A stretch of 64,000 nt of DNA from Streptomyces sp. NBC_01689 (lineage in GTDB: Bacteria; Actinomycetota; Actinomycetes; Streptomycetales; Streptomycetaceae), in the NCBI RefSeq assembly GCF_036250675.1, contig NZ_CP109592.1, positions 7,750,001-7,814,000 of the forward strand, in the 5' to 3' direction. Of the stretch, positions 54,970-62,700 are shown piece by piece. The position numbers and the translations under genes were made by a program. Position 1 is the first letter of the stretch. The number at the start of each line of letters is the position of its first letter. A model generated the notes under the pieces. It had not been told where the DNA came from, did no database searches, and was given only the letters and a program-made list of their open reading frames with translations.

Positions 54970-56592
54970 ATGAGTGAGCGCACCGCCCCGTCCGACACCG
55001 TGCTGCTGCGCGGTGGAGAAGTCCACAGCCCCGCCGATCCCTTCGCCACCGCGATGGTCGTCGAACGCGGTCAGATCGCCTGGGTCGGCTCGGAGGGCGC
55101 CGCCGACGCCTTCGCCGACGGGGTCGCCGAGGTCGTGGACCTGGAAGGCGCGCTGGTCACCCCGGCCTTCACCGACGCCCATGTGCACACCACCGCCACC
55201 GGTCTCGCGCTCACCGGCCTCGACCTGAGTGACGCGCCCTCCCTGGAAGCCGCTCTCGCCCTCGTACGCGACTTCGCCGCCGCCCGCCCCGCCGACCGGG
55301 TCCTGCTCGGGCACGGCTGGGACGCGGCCCGCTGGCCCGGCGGGCGCCCCCCGACGCGCGCCGAGCTGGACGAGGCCGCCGGCGGCCGCCCGCTCTACCT
55401 CTCCCGTATCGACGTGCACTCCGCCGTGGTCACCACCGCGCTCCTGGACCTGGTCCCCGGAGTCACCGGACGCCCCGGATACCAGGACGGCCCGCTGACC
55501 CGCGACGCCCACCACGCCGTCCGGGCCGCGGCCCTCGGCGCCGTCACCGCGGCGCAGCGCACCGAGGCCCAGCGCGCGGCCCTCGCGCACGCCGCCTCCC
55601 TGGGCATCGGCTCGGTGCACGAGTGCGCGGGCCCGGAGATCTCCTCCGAGGACGACCTCACCGGCCTGCTGCGGCTCGCCGCCGAGGAGCGCGGCCCCCG
55701 GGTCGTCGGCTACTGGGCCGAGCAGGGCGAGGAGGGCGTGGCGAGGGCCCGCTCACTGGGCGCGGCCGGCGCCGCGGGCGACCTCTTCGTCGACGGCTCC
55801 CTCGGCTCGTACACCGCCTGTCTGCACCAGCCCTACGCCGACGCGGCACACACCGGCACCGCGTACCTGGACGACGCCGACGTGGCCGCCCATGTGATCG
55901 CCTGCACCGAGGCGGGCCTCCAGGCGGGCTTCCACGCCATCGGGGACGCCGCCGTGACCTCGGTGACCGAGGGGGTGCGGGCGGCGGCGGAGAAGATCGG
56001 TCTGGCGCGCGTGCGGGCCGCCCGGCACCGTGTCGAGCACGCCGAGATGCTGACGCCGGAGACCATCGCCTCCTTCGCGGAGTTCGGCCTCACCGCCTCC
56101 GTGCAGCCCGCCTTCGACGCGCTCTGGGGCGGCGAGGACGGCATGTACGCCCAGCGTCTCGGGACGGAGCGGGCCCGCACCCTCAATCCGCTGGCGGCCC
56201 TGCTGCGCACCGGTGTGCCGCTCGCCTTCGGCTCCGACAGCCCGGTCACCCCCCTCGATCCGTGGGGCACCGTCCGGGCGGCGGCCTTCCACCGCACCCC
56301 GGAGCACCGGGTGTCGGTGCGGGCCGCCTTCACGGCGCACACGCGCGGCGGCTGGCGCGCGATCGGACGCGACGACGCGGGGGTCCTGGTGCCGGGCGCA
56401 CCCGCGGACTACGCGGTGTGGCGCACCGAGGAACTGGTGGTGCAGGCCCCCGACGACCGGGTGGCCCGCTGGTCCACGGACCCCCGCTCCGGCACCCCGG
56501 GACTGCCCGACCTGAGCCCCGGCGGTGACCTGCCCGTCTGCCTGCGCACCGTCGTGGGCGGACGGACGGTCTTCGTACGGCCGGGCGAGTGA
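54970..56592 (+). CDS. Amidohydrolase (YtcJ-like, amidohydrolase 3 family)
   Basis: 540 residues. The N-terminal beta-sandwich (LLRGGEVHSPADPFATAMVVERGQIAWVGSE) leads to the metal-binding strand TPAFTDAHVHTT. Further TIM-barrel ligands are in GLQAGFHAIGDAA, ARHRVEHAEML and FGSDSPVTPLDPWGTVRAA. The C-terminal HTRGGWRAIGRDDAGVLVPGAPADYAVW completes the composite domain. It is cytosolic and metal-dependent. The substrate is unknown; YtcJ relatives act on N-acyl or formamide bonds. Confidence 0.9.
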   Translation: MSERTAPSDTVLLRGGEVHSPADPFATAMVVERGQIAWVGSEGAADAFADGVAEVVDLEGALVTPAFTDAHVHTTATGLALTGLDLSDAPSLEAALALVRDFAAARPADRVLLGHGWDAARWPGGRPPTRAELDEAAGGRPLYLSRIDVHSAVVTTALLDLVPGVTGRPGYQDGPLTRDAHHAVRAAALGAVTAAQRTEAQRAALAHAASLGIGSVHECAGPEISSEDDLTGLLRLAAEERGPRVVGYWAEQGEEGVARARSLGAAGAAGDLFVDGSLGSYTACLHQPYADAAHTGTAYLDDADVAAHVIACTEAGLQAGFHAIGDAAVTSVTEGVRAAAEKIGLARVRAARHRVEHAEMLTPETIASFAEFGLTASVQPAFDALWGGEDGMYAQRLGTERARTLNPLAALLRTGVPLAFGSDSPVTPLDPWGTVRAAAFHRTPEHRVSVRAAFTAHTRGGWRAIGRDDAGVLVPGAPADYAVWRTEELVVQAPDDRVARWSTDPRSGTPGLPDLSPGGDLPVCLRTVVGGRTVFVRPGE

Positions 56593-56701
56593 TCTCGCAG
56601 GGCGGCAGGGTGGTGATCGACCGCCGCCGTCCCGTCGCGCGACCTGCGCATCCTCTTCTCCGACCGGGCCGAAGAGGGAAAACCCGCAGTTCAGACGAGT
56701 G

Positions 56702-56732
56702 TTGACAGCCAGCCGCAAGGGGCCGGTAGGTT
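56702..56732 (+). promoter_or_regulatory. Candidate vegetative promoter upstream of ppm1
   Basis: TTGACA and TAGGTT are separated by 19 bp, about 395 bp upstream of ppm1. The rest of the 534-bp gap 56593-57126 holds no gene that I can support; a weaker CACTATGGT near 57088 could be a closer -10. Confidence 0.4.
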
Positions 56733-57126
56733 CGGCCGGGTCCACCACCGGACGTCCGACCGGAGAACTTCCAGACAGTCGCCGGAGCGCCGCTGGGTCA
56801 GGGGCGGTGTGCCGCACCGGCGCACCGCCGAGCCAGGCTCAGCGGCGGCGCCACGGCGGGGGAACGTTCACGCCTGTCGGCAGGGTGTGACCCGGGTGGG
56901 GCCCGGACGTCCAGTAGACAACGGCTTTCGGTCGACCCGCAGCCAGCGGGTCCCTGGTCGGCCCGAAGGGCGCCGGGCCCCCATCCGCAGACGCGGTTCT
57001 CCGGCGCGGGAAGGGCGCTCTTACCCGGTTCTTGTCGAATCGACACCCCTGTCTGGCGCACCGACGCGTCAGCGCAGGCCGGGGCCACTATGGTGGACCC
57101 CTGCGTACGGACTTGAAGGGGCAGCA

Positions 57127-57921
57127 GTGAACGACGGCGACGGGACCCTCGCGGCAGGAGCCCAGGCGAGGCGGTTCGGCCCACTCGGCACGGCCTTGGT
57201 GATCATTCCGACCTACAACGAGGCGGAGAACATCAAGAAGATCGTCGGCCGGGTGCGGGCCTCGGTGCCCGATGCGCACGTCCTGGTGGCGGACGACAAC
57301 AGCCCGGACGGCACGGGCAAGTTGGCCGACGAGCTGGCCGCCGAGGACGACCATGTCCAGGTCCTGCACCGCAAGGGCAAGGAAGGGCTGGGCGCCGCGT
57401 ATCTGGCCGGCTTCCGCTGGGGGCTGGAGCACGGGTACGGCGTCCTGATCGAGATGGACGCGGACGGTTCGCACCAGCCGGAGGAGCTGCCCCGGCTGCT
57501 CACCGCGCTGAAGGGCGCCGACCTGGTGCTCGGCTCGCGCTGGGTGCCGGGCGGCCGGGTGGTGAACTGGCCCAAGTCCCGCGAGTTCATCTCGCGCGGC
57601 GGCAGCATGTACTCCCGGCTCATGCTCGACGTCCCCATCCGGGACGTCACCGGTGGGTTCCGGGCCTTCCGGCGGGAGACCCTGGAGGGTCTCGGACTCG
57701 GCGAGGTCGCGTCCCAGGGGTACTGCTTCCAGGTGGACCTCGCGCGGCGGGCCGTGAAGGCCGGCTACCACGTCGTGGAGGTGCCCATCACCTTCGTCGA
57801 GCGTGAACTCGGTGACTCCAAGATGAGCCGGGACATCCTGGTGGAAGCGCTGTGGCGGGTCACCACCTGGGGCGTGGGGGAGCGGGTCGGCCGGATCACC
57901 GGACGCAAGCCGTCCGCGTAA
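57127..57921 (+). CDS. ppm1: Polyprenol monophosphomannose synthase
   Basis: 264 residues, GT-A fold GT2 glycosyltransferase of the DPM1 type. Motifs: IIPTYNEAENIKKIV, VADDNSPDGTG, EMDADGSHQPEELP (the DxD metal site) and DVTGGFRAFRRETLEG. It transfers mannose from GDP-mannose to polyprenol phosphate on the inner face of the membrane, supplying lipid-linked mannose for protein O-mannosylation. It lacks the fused Lnt domain of some mycobacterial enzymes. GTG 57127 has AAGGGG five bases before it. It matches S. coelicolor Ppm1 in position. Confidence 0.94.
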   Translation: MNDGDGTLAAGAQARRFGPLGTALVIIPTYNEAENIKKIVGRVRASVPDAHVLVADDNSPDGTGKLADELAAEDDHVQVLHRKGKEGLGAAYLAGFRWGLEHGYGVLIEMDADGSHQPEELPRLLTALKGADLVLGSRWVPGGRVVNWPKSREFISRGGSMYSRLMLDVPIRDVTGGFRAFRRETLEGLGLGEVASQGYCFQVDLARRAVKAGYHVVEVPITFVERELGDSKMSRDILVEALWRVTTWGVGERVGRITGRKPSA

Positions 57922-58029
57922 GGTCCGGCGGAGGTCTGCCGGGGGACCGACTGAGCCGTGTCGCGCGCCGGGGAAAGCGCTGATCATCCGCTTATCCCGT
58001 ACTGAGGCGTGCCCAGGCACACTGGGTGC

Positions 58030-58602
58030 ATGACGACTGGCACACCGACTTCCCCGCGCCCCGCCCGACCGCGGCGGTCCGCGCTGCGCAGGTACCTGCC
58101 GCTCGGCATCGCCGCCTGGCTGGTGCTGGAGATCTGGCTGCTTACCGTGGTGGCGGGGGCGGCGAGCGGCTTCGCGGTCCTGCTCCTGCTGGTGGCCGGG
58201 TTCCTGCTCGGTTCCGTGATCGTCAAGCGGGCCGGGCGCCGTGCCTTCCGCAACCTCAGCGAGACGCTGCAACAGCAGCAGAGCGGCGTGGCCCCCACGG
58301 GCGGCGGCGAGGGCAACGGGCTGATGATGCTCGGCGGCCTGCTGCTGATGCTGCCCGGCCTCGTCTCGGACGCCGTGGGCCTCCTCCTGCTGATCCCGCC
58401 CGTCCAGAAGGCCCTGAGCCGGTACACCGAGCGCGCCGTCGAACGCCGGATCCGCCTGGCCGCCCCCGGCAGCGTCGGAGACGCCTTCCAGCAGGCACGC
58501 ATCCACCGTCCGGACGGCAAGGTGGTCCAGGGCGAGGTCATCCGGGACGACACCCCGCGGGGCCCGGCGGACCCGACCCCGCACCGTCCCCTGACGGGCT
58601 GA
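58030..58602 (+). CDS. fxsA: FxsA family membrane protein
   Basis: 190 residues. The FxsA domain (about 20-150) has three or four membrane helices: YLPLGIAAWLVLEIWLLTVVAG, FAVLLLLVAGFLLGSVIVK and GLMMLGGLLLMLPGLVSDAVGLLLLIPPV. The C-terminal cytosolic tail is polar. In E. coli FxsA relieves F-exclusion of phage T7; its normal role is unknown. ATG 58030 has no strong ribosome site. It follows ppm1 by 108 bp. Confidence 0.88.
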   Translation: MTTGTPTSPRPARPRRSALRRYLPLGIAAWLVLEIWLLTVVAGAASGFAVLLLLVAGFLLGSVIVKRAGRRAFRNLSETLQQQQSGVAPTGGGEGNGLMMLGGLLLMLPGLVSDAVGLLLLIPPVQKALSRYTERAVERRIRLAAPGSVGDAFQQARIHRPDGKVVQGEVIRDDTPRGPADPTPHRPLTG

Positions 58603-58625
58603 GGGGCCGAGGGGCCGAGGGCTGA

Positions 58626-58648
58626 CGGGCCCGGGGGTACCGGGCCCG
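58626..58648 (+). terminator. Terminator hairpin after fxsA
   Basis: CGGGCCCGG (58626-58634) and CCGGGCCCG (58640-58648) form a 9-bp stem with the loop GGGTA. The following sequence to 59006 (about 360 bp) shows no gene. Confidence 0.65.
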
Positions 58649-59006
58649 CGCGGGCACCGGTTCCCCGGCGGGTGGGTCGACCGGCCTGGACCGGGCTGAG
58701 GGAAAGGGCCCCGGGCATCCGTCCTCGACGGGCCGGTCGGCCGGTCGAGGTGATGAGGGCCGGCCGGGCCGACCAGCCCCGGCCGCGTGGACGCGCGCCG
58801 GTCAACCCGGCTCCTGAACGCCCCGGCCGGGGTGAACGCGGACGTCCGGCACGCCGGGAGTGAACCCGTCCGGGTGATACCGCCGCGGCGCGGTCCCTCA
58901 GGGAACGGGGGTCGGCCGGCGAGTGCCCGGCCCCCGCGGGGAGCGGCCCGGCCGGCCCCGATGGCGCTCCCGTGCCTCCGTCGTGGTGTCCGTGTGCCAC
59001 AACGCA

Positions 59007-59053
59007 CGAGACCGCGGGCCCCGTACGAAGAACGTACGGGGCCCGCGGTCTCG
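59007..59053. terminator. 21-bp perfect hairpin, terminator of rbpA and backstop for fxsA
   Basis: The arms 59007-59027 and 59033-59053 are fully complementary (outer CGAGACCGCG, inner CCCCGTACG) around the loop AAGAA, with a few more pairs outside a bulge. It is the longest stem in the window and lies 35 bp past the rbpA stop. Confidence 0.85.
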
Positions 59054-59087
59054 GCGTGCGGTGTATGCCACCCAGTCCCCGGAGGGA

Positions 59088-59462
59088 CTACGCGGACTTG
59101 CGGCTGTCCCGCGGATGCACCGCGATGTTCATCGCGCCGGAGCGCAGAACGGCCAGGCGCTCCTCGAGGACCTCTTCGAGTTCCTCGCGGGTGCGCCGTT
59201 CCATCAGCATGTCCCAATGCGTACGCGCGGGCTTGGCCTTCTTTTCCTCAGGGCCGTCGCCGTCCACCAGGAGTGCCTGGGCCCCGCAGACCTTGCACTC
59301 CCACTCCGGCGGGATCTCCGCCTCGACCGAGAAGGGCATCTCAAACCGGTGCCCCTTCTCGCATGCGTACTCCACGGCCTGGCGCGGGGCCAGGTCGATG
59401 CCGCGGTCCGTCTCGTAGCTGGTCACCACGAGGCGCGTGCCGCGAAGAGCTCGCTCACTCAT
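59088..59462 (-). CDS. rbpA: RNA polymerase-binding protein RbpA
   Basis: 124 residues. An actinobacterial general transcription factor that binds RNA polymerase and the principal sigma factor. The zinc-binding core has Cys34, His38, Cys56 and Cys59 (EYACEKGHRFEMPF, WECKVCGAQ). The basic linker EEKKAKPARTHWDML precedes the sigma-interaction helix RRTREELEEVLEERLAVLR. The gene has a perfect sigma-R promoter at 59524-59549, in line with the known oxidative-stress control of rbpA in S. coelicolor. Confidence 0.97.
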   Translation of the reverse strand: MSERALRGTRLVVTSYETDRGIDLAPRQAVEYACEKGHRFEMPFSVEAEIPPEWECKVCGAQALLVDGDGPEEKKAKPARTHWDMLMERRTREELEEVLEERLAVLRSGAMNIAVHPRDSRKSA

Positions 59463-59523
59463 GAATCGTGCCTCCCGGGCTTGTCGCCCACAGGACAGGT
59501 GTCGCTGTCGTCGTCATCCGGTC

Positions 59524-59549
59524 AACGTCCGGTCGGCGGTAAAGATTCC
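59524..59549 (-). promoter_or_regulatory. Sigma-R promoter of rbpA
   Basis: On the minus strand, GGAAT (59545-59549) and GTT (59524-59526) are exactly 18 bp apart, the SigR consensus. It lies about 62 bp upstream of the rbpA start. A CATCTG-GCAG-CAGATG dyad sits further upstream (59615-59630). Confidence 0.85.
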
Positions 59550-59717
59550 CGTTCCGGGTCATGCGTCGCCGTCGTAGCCGCCCCTTGTTGTACCCACCGA
59601 CACCCGGTTTGTCACATCTGGCAGCAGATGTCACCCAACGCTTCAGTATCTTTGACGCGCAGTAACGGTACGCCTGGCAGGCCAAACGCGTACACTACCG
59701 TCCTTTGGCCTCAGGTG

Positions 59718-61067
59718 CTAAATCCTGTCGGGTACGGGATTTCCCGCGTCGCGGATCGCCTGCCGCACCGGGACCCTCGCGAGCAGCCCGAATCCGATGA
59801 CGAAGAAGGCCACGAGCGAGATGATCGCGTCCCGGTAACTTCCCGTCAGCTGGTAGGTCAAACCGAACAGAAGCGGGCCCAGCCAACTCATCCCCCGGTC
59901 GCTCATCTCGTACGCCGAGAAGTACTCGGCCTCCTTGCCGGCCGGCACGAGATGCGAGAACAGGGAGCGCGACAGGGCCTGGCTGCCGCCCAGGACCAGG
60001 CCGATGCCGGCGGCGAGGACGAAGAACCACACCGGCGCGCCGGCCGGCAGGAAGTACCCGGCGGCCAGGGTCACCGTCCACGCGACGAGTGAACCGAGAA
60101 TGGTCCGTTTGGCCCCGTACGCACGCGCCAGCCGCCCCATGCCCAGGGCGCCCCCGACCGCGAGCACCTGCACGAGCAGCACGGCGACGATGAGCGTCGA
60201 CTGGCTCAGGCCGAGTTCCTCGGACCCGTACACCGAGGCCTGCGAGATCACCGTCTGGATGCCGTCGTTGTAGACCAGATAGGCGAACAGGAAGGAGAGG
60301 GTGAGCGGTTTGCCGCGCATGTCGCGCACGGTGGCCGCCAGCTGCCGCCATCCGTGCGCGGGTGTCCTGTCGCCGGGGGCCGTACGGCGGTCGCGCAGCC
60401 GCCTGAGCGGGACGAGCGTGAAGGCGCCCCACCAGAGGCCGGCCGACGACAGGCAGATGCGGACGGCCGTCGCCTCCGAGACACCGAAGGAGTCGTGGGC
60501 CGTGAACAGGACGAGATCGGCGATCAGGACCAGGGAACCCGCCGCGTAGCCGAAGGCCCAGCCGCGCGACGAGACGGCGTCCCGCTCCTCGGGCGGCGCG
60601 ATCTGCGGCAGGTAGGAGTTGTAGAGGACCATCGAGACGGCCACCGAGGCGTTGGCCACGACCAGGAGCAGACCGCCGAGCAGATAGCGGTCCCCGTCCA
60701 GGAAGAACATGCCCGTCGTGGCCGCCGCGCCGAGGTACGCGGAGGCGGCGAGCAGCGGCTTCTTGCGTCCCGTGCGGTCTGCCGCGGCGCCGGCCATCGG
60801 CATCACGAGGATGGACAGGATGACGGAGGCGGAGACCGTGTAGGCGAAGAAGGAGCCGGCCCGGATCGGTATCCCGAGCGGGTGGACGAATCCGTCCGCG
60901 TCCGCAGCGTGCTTGGCGACGGCCGTCAGATAGGGGCCCAGGAAGACGGTGAGCACGCTCGTCGAGTAGACGGAGCAGGCCCAGTCGTAGAAGTACCAGC
61001 CGCGCTGCTCGCGGCGTCGTTCGGCGGCCTCGTCGGCCACCTGTGCCCGCACGGTGTCGGTGCGCAC
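59718..61067 (-). CDS. MFS transporter (UMF1/Atg22-like)
   Basis: 449 residues with about twelve membrane segments. The N-terminus EQRGWYFYDWACSVYSTSVLTVFLGPYL, with the YDWA motif, and MPMAGAAADRTGRKKPLL are typical of the UMF1/Atg22-like MFS group. GTG 61067 has GAGGGAG upstream. It follows the GDPD gene by 65 bp on the same strand and may be its operon partner. Substrates of bacterial UMF1 proteins are unknown. Confidence 0.88.
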   Translation of the reverse strand: MRTDTVRAQVADEAAERRREQRGWYFYDWACSVYSTSVLTVFLGPYLTAVAKHAADADGFVHPLGIPIRAGSFFAYTVSASVILSILVMPMAGAAADRTGRKKPLLAASAYLGAAATTGMFFLDGDRYLLGGLLLVVANASVAVSMVLYNSYLPQIAPPEERDAVSSRGWAFGYAAGSLVLIADLVLFTAHDSFGVSEATAVRICLSSAGLWWGAFTLVPLRRLRDRRTAPGDRTPAHGWRQLAATVRDMRGKPLTLSFLFAYLVYNDGIQTVISQASVYGSEELGLSQSTLIVAVLLVQVLAVGGALGMGRLARAYGAKRTILGSLVAWTVTLAAGYFLPAGAPVWFFVLAAGIGLVLGGSQALSRSLFSHLVPAGKEAEYFSAYEMSDRGMSWLGPLLFGLTYQLTGSYRDAIISLVAFFVIGFGLLARVPVRQAIRDAGNPVPDRI

Positions 61068-61132
61068 CCGTGCTCCCTCGCTTCCCGCTGGACGATCGTT
61101 GTACGGACACGCCGGACGGACCGCGCGAGGGC

Positions 61133-61900
61133 TCAGGCCCAGGTGCCCCGGTCCTCCAGGACCCTGCGCAGCGTGTCGATGTGATCGGTCATGATGCCAT
61201 CGACTCCCAGGTCCAGGAGCCGGTGCATGCGATCGGGATCGTTCACCGTCCAGACGTGGACCTGCAGGCCGCGCGCGTGGGCGGCGCGCACGAAGCGCCG
61301 GTCGACGACGGGCACACCCGACTGAGACTCGGGCACCTGGGCGGCGATCGCCGAGTCGCGCAGGGCGGCCGGTATGCCGTACGACCGCAGCCGCAGCCCC
61401 AGGACGCCCTTGGTGCCGTAGGACGTGGCCAGGCGGGGGCCGGCCAGGCGCTGGGCGCGGAAGACCCGGGCCTCGGAGAAGGAACCGACGCAGACGCGGT
61501 CCCAGGCGTCCGTGCGTCCGATGAGGTTGAGCAGGGGGTGCAGGGCGGGTTCCGCCTTGACGTCCACGTTCCAGCGCACTCCGGGAAAGGTCTCGAGGAG
61601 TTCCTCGAAGAGGGGCACCGGTTCCTCGCCCGCCACGCGCGCCTGGCTCACGTCCTCCCACGAGAGGTCCGCGATGCGGCCCGCGCCGTCCGTCACCCGG
61701 TCCAGGGTCGCGTCGTGGAAGGCGACGAGCCTGCCGTCCGCCGTCGCGTGCACGTCCGTCTCGATGTAGCGGTAGCCCGTCGCCACCGCCCGCCGGAACT
61801 GGGCGACGGTGTTCTCCAGGCCGTCCGCCGCCCCGCCGCGATGGGCGAAGGCGATCGGGCCGGGGTGGTCCAGGTACGGATGGCGTATGCGCGTGCTCAC
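61133..61900 (-). CDS. Glycerophosphodiester phosphodiesterase family protein
   Basis: 255 residues. GDPD motifs are complete: AFAHRGGAADGLENTVAQF, IETDVHATADGRLVAFHD, DVKAEPA and VDGIMTDHIDTL. A cytosolic TIM-barrel enzyme that should release glycerol 3-phosphate from glycerophosphodiesters. GTG 61900 overlaps the yczE stop (GTGA), so the two are translationally coupled. The open frame extends back to 62350 only as a shadow of yczE. Confidence 0.92.
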   Translation of the reverse strand: MSTRIRHPYLDHPGPIAFAHRGGAADGLENTVAQFRRAVATGYRYIETDVHATADGRLVAFHDATLDRVTDGAGRIADLSWEDVSQARVAGEEPVPLFEELLETFPGVRWNVDVKAEPALHPLLNLIGRTDAWDRVCVGSFSEARVFRAQRLAGPRLATSYGTKGVLGLRLRSYGIPAALRDSAIAAQVPESQSGVPVVDRRFVRAAHARGLQVHVWTVNDPDRMHRLLDLGVDGIMTDHIDTLRRVLEDRGTWA

Positions 61901-62586
61901 CCTGGAAGTATCGCGCCCTCCGGTTGACCGGCGGCAACGACCGTGCTGCCGCCAGGTGCCCGGCGGACGGCGAACATCCGCAGGAAGAACTGGGCGAGCG
62001 GGCCGATCGCGACGGCGTAGAGCAGCGTCCCGACGCCGACCGTGCCGCCGAGCACGAAACCGGTCGCGACCACGGCGACCTCGAGGACCGTGCGCACCAG
62101 CCGGATCGAGCGGCCCGTACGCCGGTGCAGCCCCGTCATCAGCCCGTCGCGCGGGCCCGGGCCGAAACGGGCGGAGATGTAGAGACCCGTCGCGAGTCCG
62201 TTCAGGACGATGCCCGCCAGCATCAGCGGGACGCGGACCGCCAGCGCGTGCGCGTCCGGCACCAGGGCGAGCGTGCCGTCCATCGCGAGGCCGACCACGA
62301 AGACGTTCGAGACCGTGCCGAGGCCCGGCCGTTGACGCAGCGGGATCCACAGGAGCAGGACCGCCGCGCCCACGAAGATCGACACCACGCCGATCGTCAG
62401 TCCGGTCAGCTCCGCCAGCCCCTGGTGCAGCACGTTCCAGGGCTCCAGGCCGAGTCCCGCCTCCACGAGCAGGGCGGAACTGGCGCCGTACAGCGCGAGC
62501 CCGGCGTACAGCTGGACCAGCCGCAGCGGGAGGCGTCCGCCGGTGTCAGGACCGTTGGCTGGTGTGGAGTCGGCCGGTGTGGACAT
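61897..62586 (-). CDS. YczE/YitT-like membrane protein
   Basis: 229 residues with about five to six membrane helices: LVQLYAGLALYGASSALLVEAGLG, GLTIGVVSIFVGAAVLLLWIPL, GTVSNVFVVGLAMDGTLALV. The block GLGLEPWNVLHQGLAELTGLTIG marks the YczE family. ATG 62586 has AGGGGGG upstream. It diverges from a MocR regulator, a pairing known in other bacteria as yczE-yczR. The transported or sensed compound is not known. Confidence 0.88.
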   Translation of the reverse strand: MSTPADSTPANGPDTGGRLPLRLVQLYAGLALYGASSALLVEAGLGLEPWNVLHQGLAELTGLTIGVVSIFVGAAVLLLWIPLRQRPGLGTVSNVFVVGLAMDGTLALVPDAHALAVRVPLMLAGIVLNGLATGLYISARFGPGPRDGLMTGLHRRTGRSIRLVRTVLEVAVVATGFVLGGTVGVGTLLYAVAIGPLAQFFLRMFAVRRAPGGSTVVAAGQPEGAILPG

Positions 62587-62628
62587 GACGTGCCCCCCTG
62601 GGTGGTGCGTGTGGTGGTGCCAGTGGCC

Positions 62629-62640
62629 TGGCACGTGCCA
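62629..62640. promoter_or_regulatory. 12-bp palindrome between yczE and mocR, candidate operator
   Basis: TGGCACGTGCCA is a perfect palindrome, and an adjacent TGCCA (62618 region) makes a second dyad with TGGCA. Further right, TTGATGG (62650 region) and CCATCCAA form another near-symmetric pair. All lie in the 114-bp divergent region. Confidence 0.5.
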
Positions 62641-62700
62641 TTCTGTGGCTTGATGGAGGACGCCATCCAAGGCCAATCCGAGGAAGGTGGACTGGAAGCA

